Part shown: positions 24,829-33,736 of the stretch, piece after piece
How positions within the stretch are numbered: position 1 is the first letter of the stretch
Layout of the letters: every line of letters begins with the position of its first letter
Assembly (NCBI RefSeq): GCF_002920575.1
Contig: NZ_PQSQ01000020.1
Coordinates: forward strand, 1 to 64,000
From: Streptomyces sp. Ru73
Lineage (GTDB): Bacteria; Actinomycetota; Actinomycetes; Streptomycetales; Streptomycetaceae
Direction: 5' to 3'
DNA length: 64,000 nt
The notes under the pieces: model-generated
Told to the model about the DNA's origin: nothing
Database searches by the model: none
The model's input: the letters and a program-made list of their open reading frames with translations, nothing else
Made by a program: the position numbers and the translations under genes

Positions 24829-26778
24829 ATGACGTCGACGCCTACCGGCGCCCGGCAGGAACACCAGTACGACCCGTCCGCGACGACGCGGTTACGCCTG
24901 CCGCGCCAGTACCGCAGGCGACCGCAGCAGCCCGCGCCGCTGCCGCGCTACGACTACGAGCACTACAGCCGGCTGGCCGGCCCGCTGACCCGGCCCGAGC
25001 CGGGCAAGCCGTACAAGGTCAGGTACCGCAGCCTCCTCGCCGACGAGCCGCACCGATTGCGCGCGGCCCTGCTGCTCGGCGCCGCGCCCCTGGTCTCCTT
25101 CGGGCTCCTGGTCTGGCTGCTGCAGCCGGCCCACTGGACCGAGCGGGACTACCCGCAGTTCGCCTTCCTCCCCGCCCTCGACGTGGTCATGCTCGTCTCG
25201 ATCGGCCTGATCGAGTTCTTCCGCTGCATGAACGTCCTCTCCAACGCCCACGCCACCCTCGTCGCGCGCGATCCGATACCGGTCGAGCCCGAGAGCGGCA
25301 CCCGCGTCGCCTTCCTCACCTCCTTCGTGCCCGGCAAGGAGCCGCTGGAGATGGTCACGAAGACGCTGGAGGCCGCGGTCCGGGTGCGGCACCGCGGCGT
25401 CGTGCACGTCTGGCTGCTGGACGAGGGCGACGACCCCGCGGTCAGAGAGGTCTGCGCGAGACTCGGGGTGCACCACTTCACCCGGCACGGCATACCGGAG
25501 TGGAACCGCGCGAAGGGCCCGCACCGTGCGAGAACGAAGCACGGCAACTACAACGCCTGGCTCCAGGCACACGGCGACGACTACGACTTCTTCGCCTCCG
25601 TCGACACCGACCACGTCCCCCTGCCGAACTACCTCGAGCGGATGCTCGGCTACTTCCGCGACCCCGACGTCGGCTTCGTCATCGGCCCGCAGGTGTACGG
25701 CAATTACGACACCTTCGTCACCAAGGCCGCCGAGTCGCAGCAGTTCCTCTTCCACGCGCTGATCCAGCGGGCCGGCAACCGCTACGGCGCCCCCATGTTC
25801 GTCGGCACCTCCAACGCGGTGCGCATCAAGGCCCTGAAGCAGATCGGCGGGCTGTACGACTCGATCACCGAGGACATGGCCACCGGCTTCGAGATGCACC
25901 GCCACCGCAACCCCGCCACGGGCAAGAAGTGGGCTTCCGTCTACACCCCCGACGTGCTCGCCGTCGGCGAGGGCCCGACCGCCTGGACGGACTTCTTCAC
26001 CCAGCAGCTGCGCTGGTCGCGCGGGACGTACGAGACGCTGCTCAAGCAGTTCTGGAAGGCGCCCTTCACGCTGTCACCGGGCCGCCTCTTCAACTACACC
26101 ATGATGGTCATCTTCTACCCGATGTCCGCGCTGAACTGGATACTCGCCGCCCTCAGCTGCACGCTCTTCCTCGGGCTCGGCGCCTCCGGCGTCCAGATCG
26201 ACCCGGCCGTGTGGATGATGCTCTACGGCAACGCCTCGGCGCTCCAGATCGGCCTCTACGTGTGGAACCGCCGGCACAACGTCTCCCCGCACGAGCCGGA
26301 GGGCTCCGGCGGCGTGGCCGGCATGCTGATGTCCGCGCTCTCCGCGCCGATCTACGCCCGCTCCCTCTTCGACGCCGCGCTGCGCCGCAAGAGCCGGTTC
26401 GTGGTGACCCCCAAGGGCGACTCCTCCAGTCCCGACACCCTCTTCGGGACCTTCCGGGTGCACCTCTTCTTCCTCCTGGTCTTCGGCGGCTCGCTGACCG
26501 CCTCCTTCTTCTTCGGCCATGCCCACCCGGCGATGATCACCTGGGCCGTGCTGGCGCTGCTGGTCTGCTGCACGCCGATCGCCGTGTGGCGCTGGTCCCT
26601 GCGCCGGGACGCGGGCCGGCACCGGGCCGGACCGCCCGCACCGCCGCAGCCCGCCGGGACCGCCGGGGTCACCGGGACCGCCGAGGCGGCGGGGGCCGCC
26701 CGGAGCGCCGGGGGCGGGGCCGCCGAGGACCGCACAGCGCAGACCATGCAGATTCCCGTGGGGGGAACCAACCGATGA
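24829..26778 (+). CDS. cslA: Cellulose synthase-like protein CslA (GT2), with a TTA codon
   Basis: A 649-residue membrane glycosyltransferase that makes a beta-glucan-type polymer at hyphal tips. Two membrane helices precede the GT2 domain, which has DEGDDP, the substrate DxD in SVDTDHV, ITEDMATGF and QQLRWSRGT (QxxRW). Four to five helices follow, then a ~40-residue Pro/Ala tail. Start MTSTPTGARQ at 24829 matches known CslA proteins. Leu22 is encoded by TTA (24892-24894), implying dependence on the bldA tRNA. It is coupled to glxA by an ATGA overlap. Confidence 0.93.
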   Translation: MTSTPTGARQEHQYDPSATTRLRLPRQYRRRPQQPAPLPRYDYEHYSRLAGPLTRPEPGKPYKVRYRSLLADEPHRLRAALLLGAAPLVSFGLLVWLLQPAHWTERDYPQFAFLPALDVVMLVSIGLIEFFRCMNVLSNAHATLVARDPIPVEPESGTRVAFLTSFVPGKEPLEMVTKTLEAAVRVRHRGVVHVWLLDEGDDPAVREVCARLGVHHFTRHGIPEWNRAKGPHRARTKHGNYNAWLQAHGDDYDFFASVDTDHVPLPNYLERMLGYFRDPDVGFVIGPQVYGNYDTFVTKAAESQQFLFHALIQRAGNRYGAPMFVGTSNAVRIKALKQIGGLYDSITEDMATGFEMHRHRNPATGKKWASVYTPDVLAVGEGPTAWTDFFTQQLRWSRGTYETLLKQFWKAPFTLSPGRLFNYTMMVIFYPMSALNWILAALSCTLFLGLGASGVQIDPAVWMMLYGNASALQIGLYVWNRRHNVSPHEPEGSGGVAGMLMSALSAPIYARSLFDAALRRKSRFVVTPKGDSSSPDTLFGTFRVHLFFLLVFGGSLTASFFFGHAHPAMITWAVLALLVCCTPIAVWRWSLRRDAGRHRAGPPAPPQPAGTAGVTGTAEAAGAARSAGGGAAEDRTAQTMQIPVGGTNR

Positions 26779-28727
26779 GATACCGACCGAGCCGCCGCAC
26801 ACGCCGTCTGGGGATCGGCGCGGTGGCGGTGACCGCCCTGGCCGCGATGAACGGCCCGGCGGTGTACGGCTTCGCCTCGGAGCAGTACCACTCGTACAAG
26901 ATCAACCGGCCGGAGTACAAACAGCGGAACGGGCACTGGGACGTGCTGGACGTCCCGTCCGAGTACAAGATCAACACCATTCACGCGGCCCTGCTGCACA
27001 CCGGCAAGGTGCTGCTGGTCGCCGGCTCCGGCAACAACGCGGCGCACTTCCGGGCGAAGTCCTTCCGCACGGTCCTGTGGGACCCGGCGAAGAACACCTT
27101 CAAGAACATCCCCACGCCCACCGACCTCTTCTGCTCCGGCCACACCCAGCTCCCGGACGGCAAGCTCCTGGTCGCGGGCGGCACCCAGCGCTACGAGACG
27201 CTCAAGGGCGATGTGAAGAAGGCCGGCGGCCTGATGATCATCTACAACGAGGACCCGGACGGCCCGAAGACCTTCCCCGCCGGCACCCTCTTCACCGGCA
27301 AGGAGAACGGCAAGACCTTCGTCTCCAAGGACCCGGTCGTGGTGCCGCGGGCCAAGAAGATCAAGGACAGGGCCACCGGGAAGGTCCGGGTCGAGCACAG
27401 CGAGGCCCGGGTCTACGTCGAGGCGCGCAAGGACGGCCGCGCGTACGCCACCGGCGCCCAGGACAACTACCGCATCCACGGCCTGACCGGCGCGGACGCG
27501 CGGAACTTCTACGGCATCGCGCAGAAGCTCTCCTTCGACAAGAAGGACTTCCAGGGGATCAAGGACTCCTTCGAGTTCGACCCGGTCGCCGAGCGGTACC
27601 TCCGCGTCGACCCGATGAACGAGGCCCGCTGGTACCCGACGCTGACCTCACTGGACGACGGCAAGGTCCTCGCGGTCTCCGGGCTGGACGAGATCGGCCA
27701 GGTCGTCCCCGGCAAGAACGAGCTGTACGACCCGAAGACCAAGAAGTGGACCTACCTGCCGAAGCAGCGGTTCTTCCCGACCTACCCGGCGCTCTTCCTC
27801 TCCGGCAAGGGCCAGGTCTTCTACACCGGCTCCAACGCCGGCTACGGCCCGGACAACAAGGGCCGCACGCCCGGCATCTGGGACCTGAAGAGCAATAAGT
27901 TCCGGGTGGTGCCCGGCATGAGCGATCCGGACATCCTGGAGACCTCCATGTCCGTGCTGCTGCCGCCCGCACAGGACCAGCGGTACATGGTCCTCGGCGG
28001 CGGCGGGGTCGGCGAGGACCCGCGTGCGACGGCCAAGACCCGGATCGTGGACCTCACCGACCCGAAGCCGCGCTTCCACGACGGTCCGGACCTGTACGCG
28101 AAGGCCCGCTATCCGAGCAGCGTGATCATGCCGGACGACACCGTGCTGACCACCAACGGCTCCGGCGACTACCGCGGCCGCAGCGACTCCAACATCCTCA
28201 GGGCCGAGCTGTACGACCCGGCGGCGAACGCCACGCGCCGCGTCGCCGACCCGCTGGTCGGCCGGAACTACCATTCCGGCGCGCTGCTGCTGCCCGACGG
28301 CCGGGTGATGACCTTCGGCTCCGACTCGCTCTTCGCGGACAAGGACAACACCCGACCGGGCGTCTTCCAGCAGCAGATCGACCTCTACACCCCGCCCTAC
28401 CTCTTCCACGGCGCCCGCCCCGACCTCAAGGCCGCGGGTTCCACGACCGTACGGCTCGGCGGGCAGGTCTCCTTCCGGTCGGCGCACAGCGCATCGCTGA
28501 AGAAGCTGCGGCTGATCAGGCCCGGCTCGTTCACCCATGTCACCAACGTCGAACAGCGCTCGGTGGCGCTGGACTTCACGACCGAGGGCGACACGGTGAC
28601 CACGACGCTGCCCAAGGACCCGTCGCTGGTACCGCCCGGCTGGTACATGGTCATCGCCGTCGACGCCGAGGGCACCCCGTCGAAGGCGGTGTGGGTGCAC
28701 GTGCCCACCACCCGGCTGACCGGCTGA
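26775..28727 (+). CDS. glxA: Radical copper oxidase GlxA (galactose-oxidase-like)
   Basis: A 650-residue membrane-anchored or secreted copper oxidase acting on the CslA glycan and required for its deposition. An N-terminal signal/anchor helix (RLGIGAVAVTALAAMNGPAV) is followed by Kelch-type blades and a C-terminal all-beta domain. Active-site elements are visible: Cys120 in DLFCSGHTQ, the likely cross-linked Tyr157 in MIIYNED, Trp286 in ARWYPTL, Tyr-His 499-500 in GRNYHSG and His588 in FTHVTN. Start ATG 26775 overlaps the cslA stop. The stop lies inside an 8-bp tandem repeat. Confidence 0.93.
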   Translation: MRYRPSRRTRRLGIGAVAVTALAAMNGPAVYGFASEQYHSYKINRPEYKQRNGHWDVLDVPSEYKINTIHAALLHTGKVLLVAGSGNNAAHFRAKSFRTVLWDPAKNTFKNIPTPTDLFCSGHTQLPDGKLLVAGGTQRYETLKGDVKKAGGLMIIYNEDPDGPKTFPAGTLFTGKENGKTFVSKDPVVVPRAKKIKDRATGKVRVEHSEARVYVEARKDGRAYATGAQDNYRIHGLTGADARNFYGIAQKLSFDKKDFQGIKDSFEFDPVAERYLRVDPMNEARWYPTLTSLDDGKVLAVSGLDEIGQVVPGKNELYDPKTKKWTYLPKQRFFPTYPALFLSGKGQVFYTGSNAGYGPDNKGRTPGIWDLKSNKFRVVPGMSDPDILETSMSVLLPPAQDQRYMVLGGGGVGEDPRATAKTRIVDLTDPKPRFHDGPDLYAKARYPSSVIMPDDTVLTTNGSGDYRGRSDSNILRAELYDPAANATRRVADPLVGRNYHSGALLLPDGRVMTFGSDSLFADKDNTRPGVFQQQIDLYTPPYLFHGARPDLKAAGSTTVRLGGQVSFRSAHSASLKKLRLIRPGSFTHVTNVEQRSVALDFTTEGDTVTTTLPKDPSLVPPGWYMVIAVDAEGTPSKAVWVHVPTTRLTG

Positions 28728-28745
28728 CAGGCTGACCGGCTGACC
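28714..28745 (+). repeat. Four tandem 8-bp repeats across the glxA stop codon
   Basis: Units of GGCTGACC (one reads GGCTGACA) run from 28714 to 28745. The glxA TGA falls in the second unit; gain or loss of a unit would change the frame and the C-terminus by a few residues. Confidence 0.75.
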
Positions 28746-28752
28746 GGGACGT

Positions 28753-28785
28753 GAGAGAGGGGGCGCCCGGGGCGCCCCCTCTCTC
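28753..28785. terminator. Bidirectional terminator between glxA and cslZ
   Basis: A perfect 15-bp stem (GAGAGAGGGGGCGCC / GGCGCCCCCTCTCTC) with a 3-base loop, between two convergent genes. Confidence 0.85.
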
Positions 28786-28801
28786 GTGTCCGGTGCCGGA
28801 A

Positions 28802-29863
28802 CTACTTCGCGTTGCGGGCCAGGCCCAGCGCGTACGACGGCCACCACTTGCCGGCCTGCGGGCCGCCCTTGCAGGTGCCGTCCGACTCCCCCGGACGCTT
28901 GATCCAGAGGTACGCGTCCACCAGGCCGTCACCGGTCTTGACGGTGGGCGGCTCGCCCAGCGCCCGGCCGCGCGGGTTGCACCAGTTCTCCGGGTCGTCG
29001 CCGCCCGGCGCCGGGCCGTTGCCGTTCCGGCTGGTGTCGATGACGAAGTGCTTGCCGCCCACCATCGCGGAGAGCTTGCGGCCGTACTTCACGTTCTCCG
29101 CTGTGGTCTGGTAGTTGGAGATGTTGAGCGCGAAGCCGTCGGCGCGGTCGATGCCGGCCCGCTTCAGGGGCTCCACCATCCGCCCCGGGTCCTTGATCCA
29201 GTGCGGGTTCCCCGCGTCCAGGTAGACCTTGGTGTGCGGCAGCGCCTTGAGCTTGCCGACGGCCTCGGTCAGCAGTGCGTACCGCTCCTCGTGGAACTGC
29301 TCAGGGGTGCACTGGTCCTCGATGTGCGGCAGCGCGTCCGGCTCCAGGATCACCGTCGTCGCGCGGTCGCCGATCCCCTTGATGACCCCGTCCAGCCAGG
29401 CCCGGTAGGCGTTGCCGTCGGCGGCGCCGCCCTTGGAGTAGCTGCCGCAGTCGCGGTGCGGGATGTTGTAGAGCACCAGCAGCGCGTCGCGCTTCGCCTT
29501 CGCCGCTGCCTCGGTGAAGCCGCGGGCCTCGCCCTGCGGGTCGTCGACGCCGATCCACTCGGCGACGGGCTGGGTCGCGATGCGGTCGATCAGCTTCGCG
29601 TCGTCCTGCTTGCCGTCCTTGCGGTACGCGGCGGCCTGCTGCGCGGCCTTGCCGTCCGGGTTCACCCAGTACGGCACGGTGGCCCTGGGCCGCTGGCCCG
29701 GCGGTCCCGTACTCTCGCCGGACCCGCCGGACGAGGAGCATCCGGCCAGCGCGCCGGCCGTCAGCAGCAGGGCCGCCACCACCGGTACGGACAAGCCTCG
29801 TCTGCCGCGGTCACCGCACCGTCCGCTCGGAGTCCCCCCGGGTCCGGGTACAACGCCGTACAT
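28802..29863 (-). CDS. cslZ: GH6 endoglucanase-type lipoprotein CslZ
   Basis: A 353-residue glycoside hydrolase family 6 enzyme, probably attached to the outer membrane face as a lipoprotein (hydrophobic VVAALLLTAGALAGC with lipobox LAGC). GH6 features are PVAEWIGVDDP, VLYNIPHRDCGSY, the acid in VILEPDAL, YLDAGNPHWI, and HFVIDTSRNG near the C-terminus, followed by DAYLWIKRPGESDG. It likely trims the CslA/GlxA glycan. ATG 29863 has GGGGGAG six bases upstream. It is convergent with glxA, as in S. coelicolor SCO2838. Confidence 0.92.
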   Translation of the reverse strand: MYGVVPGPGGTPSGRCGDRGRRGLSVPVVAALLLTAGALAGCSSSGGSGESTGPPGQRPRATVPYWVNPDGKAAQQAAAYRKDGKQDDAKLIDRIATQPVAEWIGVDDPQGEARGFTEAAAKAKRDALLVLYNIPHRDCGSYSKGGAADGNAYRAWLDGVIKGIGDRATTVILEPDALPHIEDQCTPEQFHEERYALLTEAVGKLKALPHTKVYLDAGNPHWIKDPGRMVEPLKRAGIDRADGFALNISNYQTTAENVKYGRKLSAMVGGKHFVIDTSRNGNGPAPGGDDPENWCNPRGRALGEPPTVKTGDGLVDAYLWIKRPGESDGTCKGGPQAGKWWPSYALGLARNAK

Positions 29864-30198
29864 CCACCACTCCCCCCTCGGAGCACGGAACTTGGCCGGT
29901 CGCAGCAATCCTGGCACACCCGTGTGCACCGGCGACGGCGAGTGGGCAACCTGTTACGGCCCGCTTCCGACGCCCCCTGTACGGGGGCCGCGCGGGCGTT
30001 CTAGAGTGTGGTTCTGGCCCCGGCCCCCGGCCTGGAACGCGCGCTTGATGGCGCCTCCCGCCGGCGGCAGGGCAACTCCCGCAGTCCTGAATCGCGGCGG
30101 TCGAGGACCGGTCGGCCGGTGGTTCAGGGGGGAGCGAACCGCCGGCCGGGCCGGGCGCTCCTCTCCCGCGTTCCGTCTCCCGCACGCGTGCTGCCTCC
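29864..30198. other. Intergenic region between cslZ and the sortase-like gene
   Basis: About 335 bases without a convincing gene. It holds a 6-bp hairpin (GCCCCC/GGGGGC) at 29972-29988, and otherwise presumably the cslZ promoter and the end of the next minus-strand transcript. Confidence 0.5.
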
Positions 30199-30846
30199 TC
30201 AGGGTCCGCTGACGCCGGTCAGATAGGCGGAGACCACGGTGCGCGGCCCGTCCCCGGTGACGAGGCGGAGTTCGGCACGGCCGCGCGCGTGCGCCTCCCG
30301 GACCTGCCGCTCGCCCAGCCGTCCGGCCGGGCGCACCCGCACGTCCTCCACGGTGAACTCCGCGATGCTGCCGTCCGACCGGGCCACCCGTACGGTCTCT
30401 CCCGCGCGGACGTCGGCCAGTCCGGCGAAGGCGGCGCGGCGCGGTCCGTCGCCGCGGCCGGTCAGCACCGCCACGCCCGGCCGGCCGGGCTGCGGTCCCG
30501 ACGCGTCCCAGACCACGTCGCCCGACTCGCGGGCGGGCGGCGGCAGCGCACCGGCCCTGGGGCCAGGGCGGCTCGGGACCACGTCGGCGTGTGCCATGCC
30601 CAGCGCGCCGACGGCGACCGCGGTGGGCCGGGCGGCGGGCAGCGGGCCGATCGCCCCGGGCAGTTCCTGGAACGCCGGCCGGCCCACCGCGGCGACGTCC
30701 CCGGTGGTGGCCGCCGGCAGCTGTCCGTCGGCGGGGCCGCGCCCCCACACCCACAGCCCGAGCAGCAGTACCGCCCAGGCGACGCCGGTCAGCAGCCGGC
30801 CGTACCCGCCGGTGGTGGCGAGGCGCTCATTCGGCATCACCGCCAC
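30199..30846 (-). CDS. Class F sortase-like pseudoenzyme
   Basis: A 215-residue single-pass membrane protein: helix LLTGVAWAVLLLGLWVW near the N-terminus, then an extracytoplasmic domain aligning with class F sortases. At the catalytic histidine position, where the family has AGHVD, this protein reads LTGRGD. At the cysteine position, where the family has ITCGG, it reads VTGDG. The late Arg is also not evident. It therefore keeps the fold (FAGLADVRAGETVRVARSDG) but should not transpeptidate. GTG 30846 lies inside the preceding gene; ATG 30837 is an alternative start. Confidence 0.7.
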   Translation of the reverse strand: MAVMPNERLATTGGYGRLLTGVAWAVLLLGLWVWGRGPADGQLPAATTGDVAAVGRPAFQELPGAIGPLPAARPTAVAVGALGMAHADVVPSRPGPRAGALPPPARESGDVVWDASGPQPGRPGVAVLTGRGDGPRRAAFAGLADVRAGETVRVARSDGSIAEFTVEDVRVRPAGRLGERQVREAHARGRAELRLVTGDGPRTVVSAYLTGVSGP

Positions 30847-31147
30847 CCCGCTTCCGCAGCACGTGCACGATGCGGCCGATCACGACGAGGGCCACCCCGC
30901 CGGCCACCACCAGGCCGGCCGAGCGGCCCGAGTTCATGCCGCCCTGGGACCGGTGCTCAGCGGCCGTCGGGACGTGTGCCGCTGCCACCGGTGCGGCGGG
31001 CAGCACAGGGCGCGCCGCCACCCCCGCGGTGGCGGCGGCCGGCCCGGGCCGCGCTTCCTGGCGGCCCGCCGGCTGCGCGCTGCCGGCCAGCACCACGCAT
31101 GCGGTGAAGACCGTGCACGTGCAGACGGTGAATCGTGGTGGACTCAT
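30827..31147 (-). CDS. Small membrane protein paired with the sortase-like gene
   Basis: A 106-residue protein with an N-terminal signal-like segment (FTVCTCTVFTACVVLAGSA), an Ala/Pro-rich exposed region and a C-terminal helix (GLVVAGGVALVVIGRIVHVL) followed by RKR. That layout resembles a sortase substrate, but no LAXTG or LPXTG motif precedes the helix. A strong GGAGG lies five bases before ATG 31147. It overlaps the sortase-like gene by 20 bases, so the two proteins probably act together. The function is unknown. Confidence 0.7.
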   Translation of the reverse strand: MSPPRFTVCTCTVFTACVVLAGSAQPAGRQEARPGPAAATAGVAARPVLPAAPVAAAHVPTAAEHRSQGGMNSGRSAGLVVAGGVALVVIGRIVHVLRKRGGGDAE

Positions 31148-31266
31148 AAGAACCTCCGGATACCTCCGAAGGTTCCCCCCTCCCGCCCGCCCCGCATCCG
31201 GAGCGGCCCCACCCTGCGCCGACGGGGTGAGAGGGGTCTTCCGTACGGGTCACGCGGGGCGGTCCG

Positions 31267-32046
31267 CTAGACGAGCTGGACCAGGTCGGCGATGGAGTCC
31301 ACGACGTGCGACGGCTTGAAGGGGTGCTTGTCGATGTCGCCGGGCCCGGTGAGGCCGGTGAGCACGAGGAAGGTCTCCATCCCGGCCTCCAGGCCGGCCA
31401 GCACGTCGGTGTCCATCCGGTCGCCGATCATGGCGGAGGTCTCGGAGTGCGCACCGATGGCGTTCAGGCCGTGCCGCATCATCAGCGGGTTGGGCTTGCC
31501 GACGAAGTACGGCGCGCGGCCGGTCGCCTTGGTGATCAGCGCGGCCACCGAGCCGGTCGCGGGCAGCGGGCCCTCGTTGGACGGGCCGGTCTCGTCGGGG
31601 TTGGTGGCGATGAAGGCCGCGCCGTTGTTGATCAGCCGGATGGCCTTGGTGATGGCCTCGAAGCTGTAGGTACGGGTCTCGCCGAGGACGACGTAGTCCG
31701 GGGAGTGGTCGGTGAGGATGTACCCGATGTCGTGCAGCGCGGTGGTGAGCCCGGCCTCGCCGATCACGTAGGCGGTGCCGTTCGGCCGCTGGCTGTCCAT
31801 GAACTTCGCGGTGGCCAGCGCCGAGGTCCAGATCGACTCGTAGGGCACTTCGAGGCCGATGCGGGCGAGCCTGGCCTGGAGGTCGCGCGGGGTGTAGATG
31901 GAGTTGTTGGTGAGCACCAGGAACGGCTTGCCCGATTCCCGCAGCCGCTTGATGAAGGCGTCGGCGCCGGGAACCGGCACACCCTCGTGCATCAGCACAC
32001 CGTCCATGTCGGTGAGCCATGACTCGATCGGCTTGCGCTCTGCCAC
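31267..32046 (-). CDS. HAD-IIA family sugar-phosphatase (NagD-like)
   Basis: A 259-residue HAD phosphatase. Motif I is DMDGVL, motif II LTNNS, motif III Lys in VGKPNPLMM and motif IV MIGDRMDTD; a C2-type cap lies between motifs II and III. Such enzymes hydrolyse small phosphorylated metabolites in the cytosol. GTG 32046 has AGGAG upstream; the frame is open further back, but that stretch has poor codon bias. It stands alone on this strand. Confidence 0.88.
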   Translation of the reverse strand: MAERKPIESWLTDMDGVLMHEGVPVPGADAFIKRLRESGKPFLVLTNNSIYTPRDLQARLARIGLEVPYESIWTSALATAKFMDSQRPNGTAYVIGEAGLTTALHDIGYILTDHSPDYVVLGETRTYSFEAITKAIRLINNGAAFIATNPDETGPSNEGPLPATGSVAALITKATGRAPYFVGKPNPLMMRHGLNAIGAHSETSAMIGDRMDTDVLAGLEAGMETFLVLTGLTGPGDIDKHPFKPSHVVDSIADLVQLV

Positions 32047-32190
32047 TGCCGGACTCCTGCCGTACGGGGACTGCTGCCTGACTGCCAAGGGCACCGGCCG
32101 TTGCCGCGCGTCTCCTGCGAAACGCACGTACGGCCGACGCCCACAGCCTAAGTCAGCCGGGGGCGGGCACCACCCCCGGCGCCGACGGGT

Positions 32191-32793
32191 TCAGTTGCCG
32201 GGCCAGGCCAGCATCGCCAGGTCGGCGATCTTCTCCAGGTCCTGGCGACTGGCGCCGTCCCTGGCCTGTTGCGACATCCCCTGGAAGACGGCGGCCGTGA
32301 AGCGCGCCAGCGCCTGGTGGTCGGTGTCCCGGGGAACGTCGCCGTCCTCGATTCCGCGGGCGATCCTCGCTTCGAAGGCCCGCTGGAAGGACTGACGGTG
32401 CCGCAGCAGCTCGCTCTCCACCCCTGAAGAGTGCGCCGTGACGTTGTTCGCTCCGAAGACGACCAGACAGCCGCGCGGGCGGTCGTCCGACGTCAGTTCC
32501 CCGGCCGCCTCCCGCAGTGCGCGCTGCACACCGCGGTACGCGGTCGGCTCCTTGTCCAGGGCCTCCCCCAGGTATGCCCCGTAGGTCCGGACGTAGAAGT
32601 CCACGGCCTCCTTGAAAAGGGCTTCCTTGTCCCCGAAGGCCGCGTACAGGCTCGGCGGCCCGATGCCCAGCGCCCGCGTCAGATCGGCGATGGACGTCGC
32701 TTCGTAACCACGCTCCCAGAAGGCCCGCATCGCCTTGTCCAGCGCGGCGGTCCGGTCGAAGGAGCGCGGGCGGCCCCGCTGTTTCGTAGCCAC
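32191..32793 (-). CDS. TetR/AcrR-family regulator
   Basis: A 200-residue repressor with an N-terminal TetR helix-turn-helix ([19 protein letters not shown], then [28 protein letters not shown]) and an all-helical ligand domain. GTG 32793. It is divergent from an SDR gene across 83 bases containing an inverted repeat, the classic arrangement of a repressor controlling its neighbour and itself. Confidence 0.9.
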   Translation of the reverse strand: MATKQRGRPRSFDRTAALDKAMRAFWERGYEATSIADLTRALGIGPPSLYAAFGDKEALFKEAVDFYVRTYGAYLGEALDKEPTAYRGVQRALREAAGELTSDDRPRGCLVVFGANNVTAHSSGVESELLRHRQSFQRAFEARIARGIEDGDVPRDTDHQALARFTAAVFQGMSQQARDGASRQDLEKIADLAMLAWPGN

Positions 32794-32826
32794 ACCTGAA
32801 TTCTATAGCCAACGCTTCAGAAAATG

Positions 32827-32848
32827 CGCTAGCTTCCTTTCTGTAGCG
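32827..32848. promoter_or_regulatory. Candidate TetR operator
   Basis: CGCTA and TAGCG arms with a 12-base spacer, in the short region between the TetR gene and the SDR gene. Confidence 0.4.
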
Positions 32849-32876
32849 ACCAATACGGAACTAAGGGGGCGGAGCC

Positions 32877-33644
32877 ATGGGCTCGCTCAAGGGCAGGACG
32901 GCACTGGTCACGGGTGGCAGCAGAGGCATCGGCCGGGCCATCTCCGAGCGGCTGGGCCGGGAGGGCGCGCTCGTCGCGGTGCACTACAACACCAACGAGC
33001 AGGCGGCCAAGGAGACGGTCGCGGCCATCGAGGCGGCCGGCGGGCGGGCGTTCGCGGTCCAGGCCGAGCTGGGCAGGCCGGGCGACGCCGAGGCGCTGTG
33101 GGCGGCCTTCGACGCGGCCGTCACCGCGCACGACTCCCGCGGCGGTCTCGACATCCTGGCCAACAACGCCGGCACCGCGGTGATGGCGGGCATCAAGGAC
33201 ACCGACGAGGCCGCCTTCGACCAGGTCTTCGACGTGAACATCAAGGCCCCGTTCTTCATCATCAAGCTCGGCCTCGACCGGCTGCGCGACGGCGGCCGCA
33301 TCATCAACACCACCTCCGGCTTCACCCGGGTGGCGTTCCCGACCATCGCCGCGACGGCCGCGTCCAAGGGTGCGCTGGTGACCCTCACCCGCACCCTCGC
33401 GCTGGAGCTGGCGCCCCGCGGCATCACCGTGAACTCGGTCGCCCCGGGCATCACGGAGACCGACGCGAACGCCTGGCTCGCCGACCCGGCGGCCCGCGCC
33501 CACGGCGAGTCCTACTCCGCCTTCAAGCGCATCGGCAGCGCCTCGGACGTCGGTGACGTCGTCGCGCTCCTCGCCTCGGACGACGCGCGCTGGATCACCG
33601 GCCAGGACATCGACGCCACGGGCGGCTCGCTGCTCGGTCTGTGA
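32877..33644 (+). CDS. SDR-family oxidoreductase lacking the catalytic tyrosine
   Basis: A 255-residue short-chain dehydrogenase with the cofactor motif GGSRGIGRA (13-21), NNAG at 96-99, catalytic Ser147 (NTTSG) and Lys164. In the YxxxK active site, Tyr is replaced by Thr160 (AATAASKG). The C-terminal WITGQDIDATGG is normal. Without the tyrosine, classical proton transfer should fail, so the protein may be inactive, act by another mechanism or bind ligand only. It has an in-frame ATG with GGGGGCGGAG upstream and ends before a strong bidirectional terminator. Confidence 0.88.
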   Translation: MGSLKGRTALVTGGSRGIGRAISERLGREGALVAVHYNTNEQAAKETVAAIEAAGGRAFAVQAELGRPGDAEALWAAFDAAVTAHDSRGGLDILANNAGTAVMAGIKDTDEAAFDQVFDVNIKAPFFIIKLGLDRLRDGGRIINTTSGFTRVAFPTIAATAASKGALVTLTRTLALELAPRGITVNSVAPGITETDANAWLADPAARAHGESYSAFKRIGSASDVGDVVALLASDDARWITGQDIDATGGSLLGL

Positions 33645-33678
33645 CCTGCGCCGGGAGGAGTCCCGCGTACGTCATGCA

Positions 33679-33714
33679 GAAGAGGCCCTCCCGTGGCGAC
33701 GGGAGGGCCTCTTC
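33679..33714. terminator. Bidirectional terminator between the SDR and phosphonate genes
   Basis: A perfect 16-bp stem (arms 33679-33694 and 33699-33714) with a GGCG loop, between convergent genes. Confidence 0.88.
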
Positions 33715-33736
33715 GCCGGTCCGGCCGGAAGAGGCG

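Noticed and set aside
24621..26774. Open frame upstream of and in frame with GlxA, suggesting a 1368-residue fusion
   Set aside because: This stretch is the out-of-frame shadow of cslA, low-complexity in composition; glxA has its own ATG overlapping the cslA stop.
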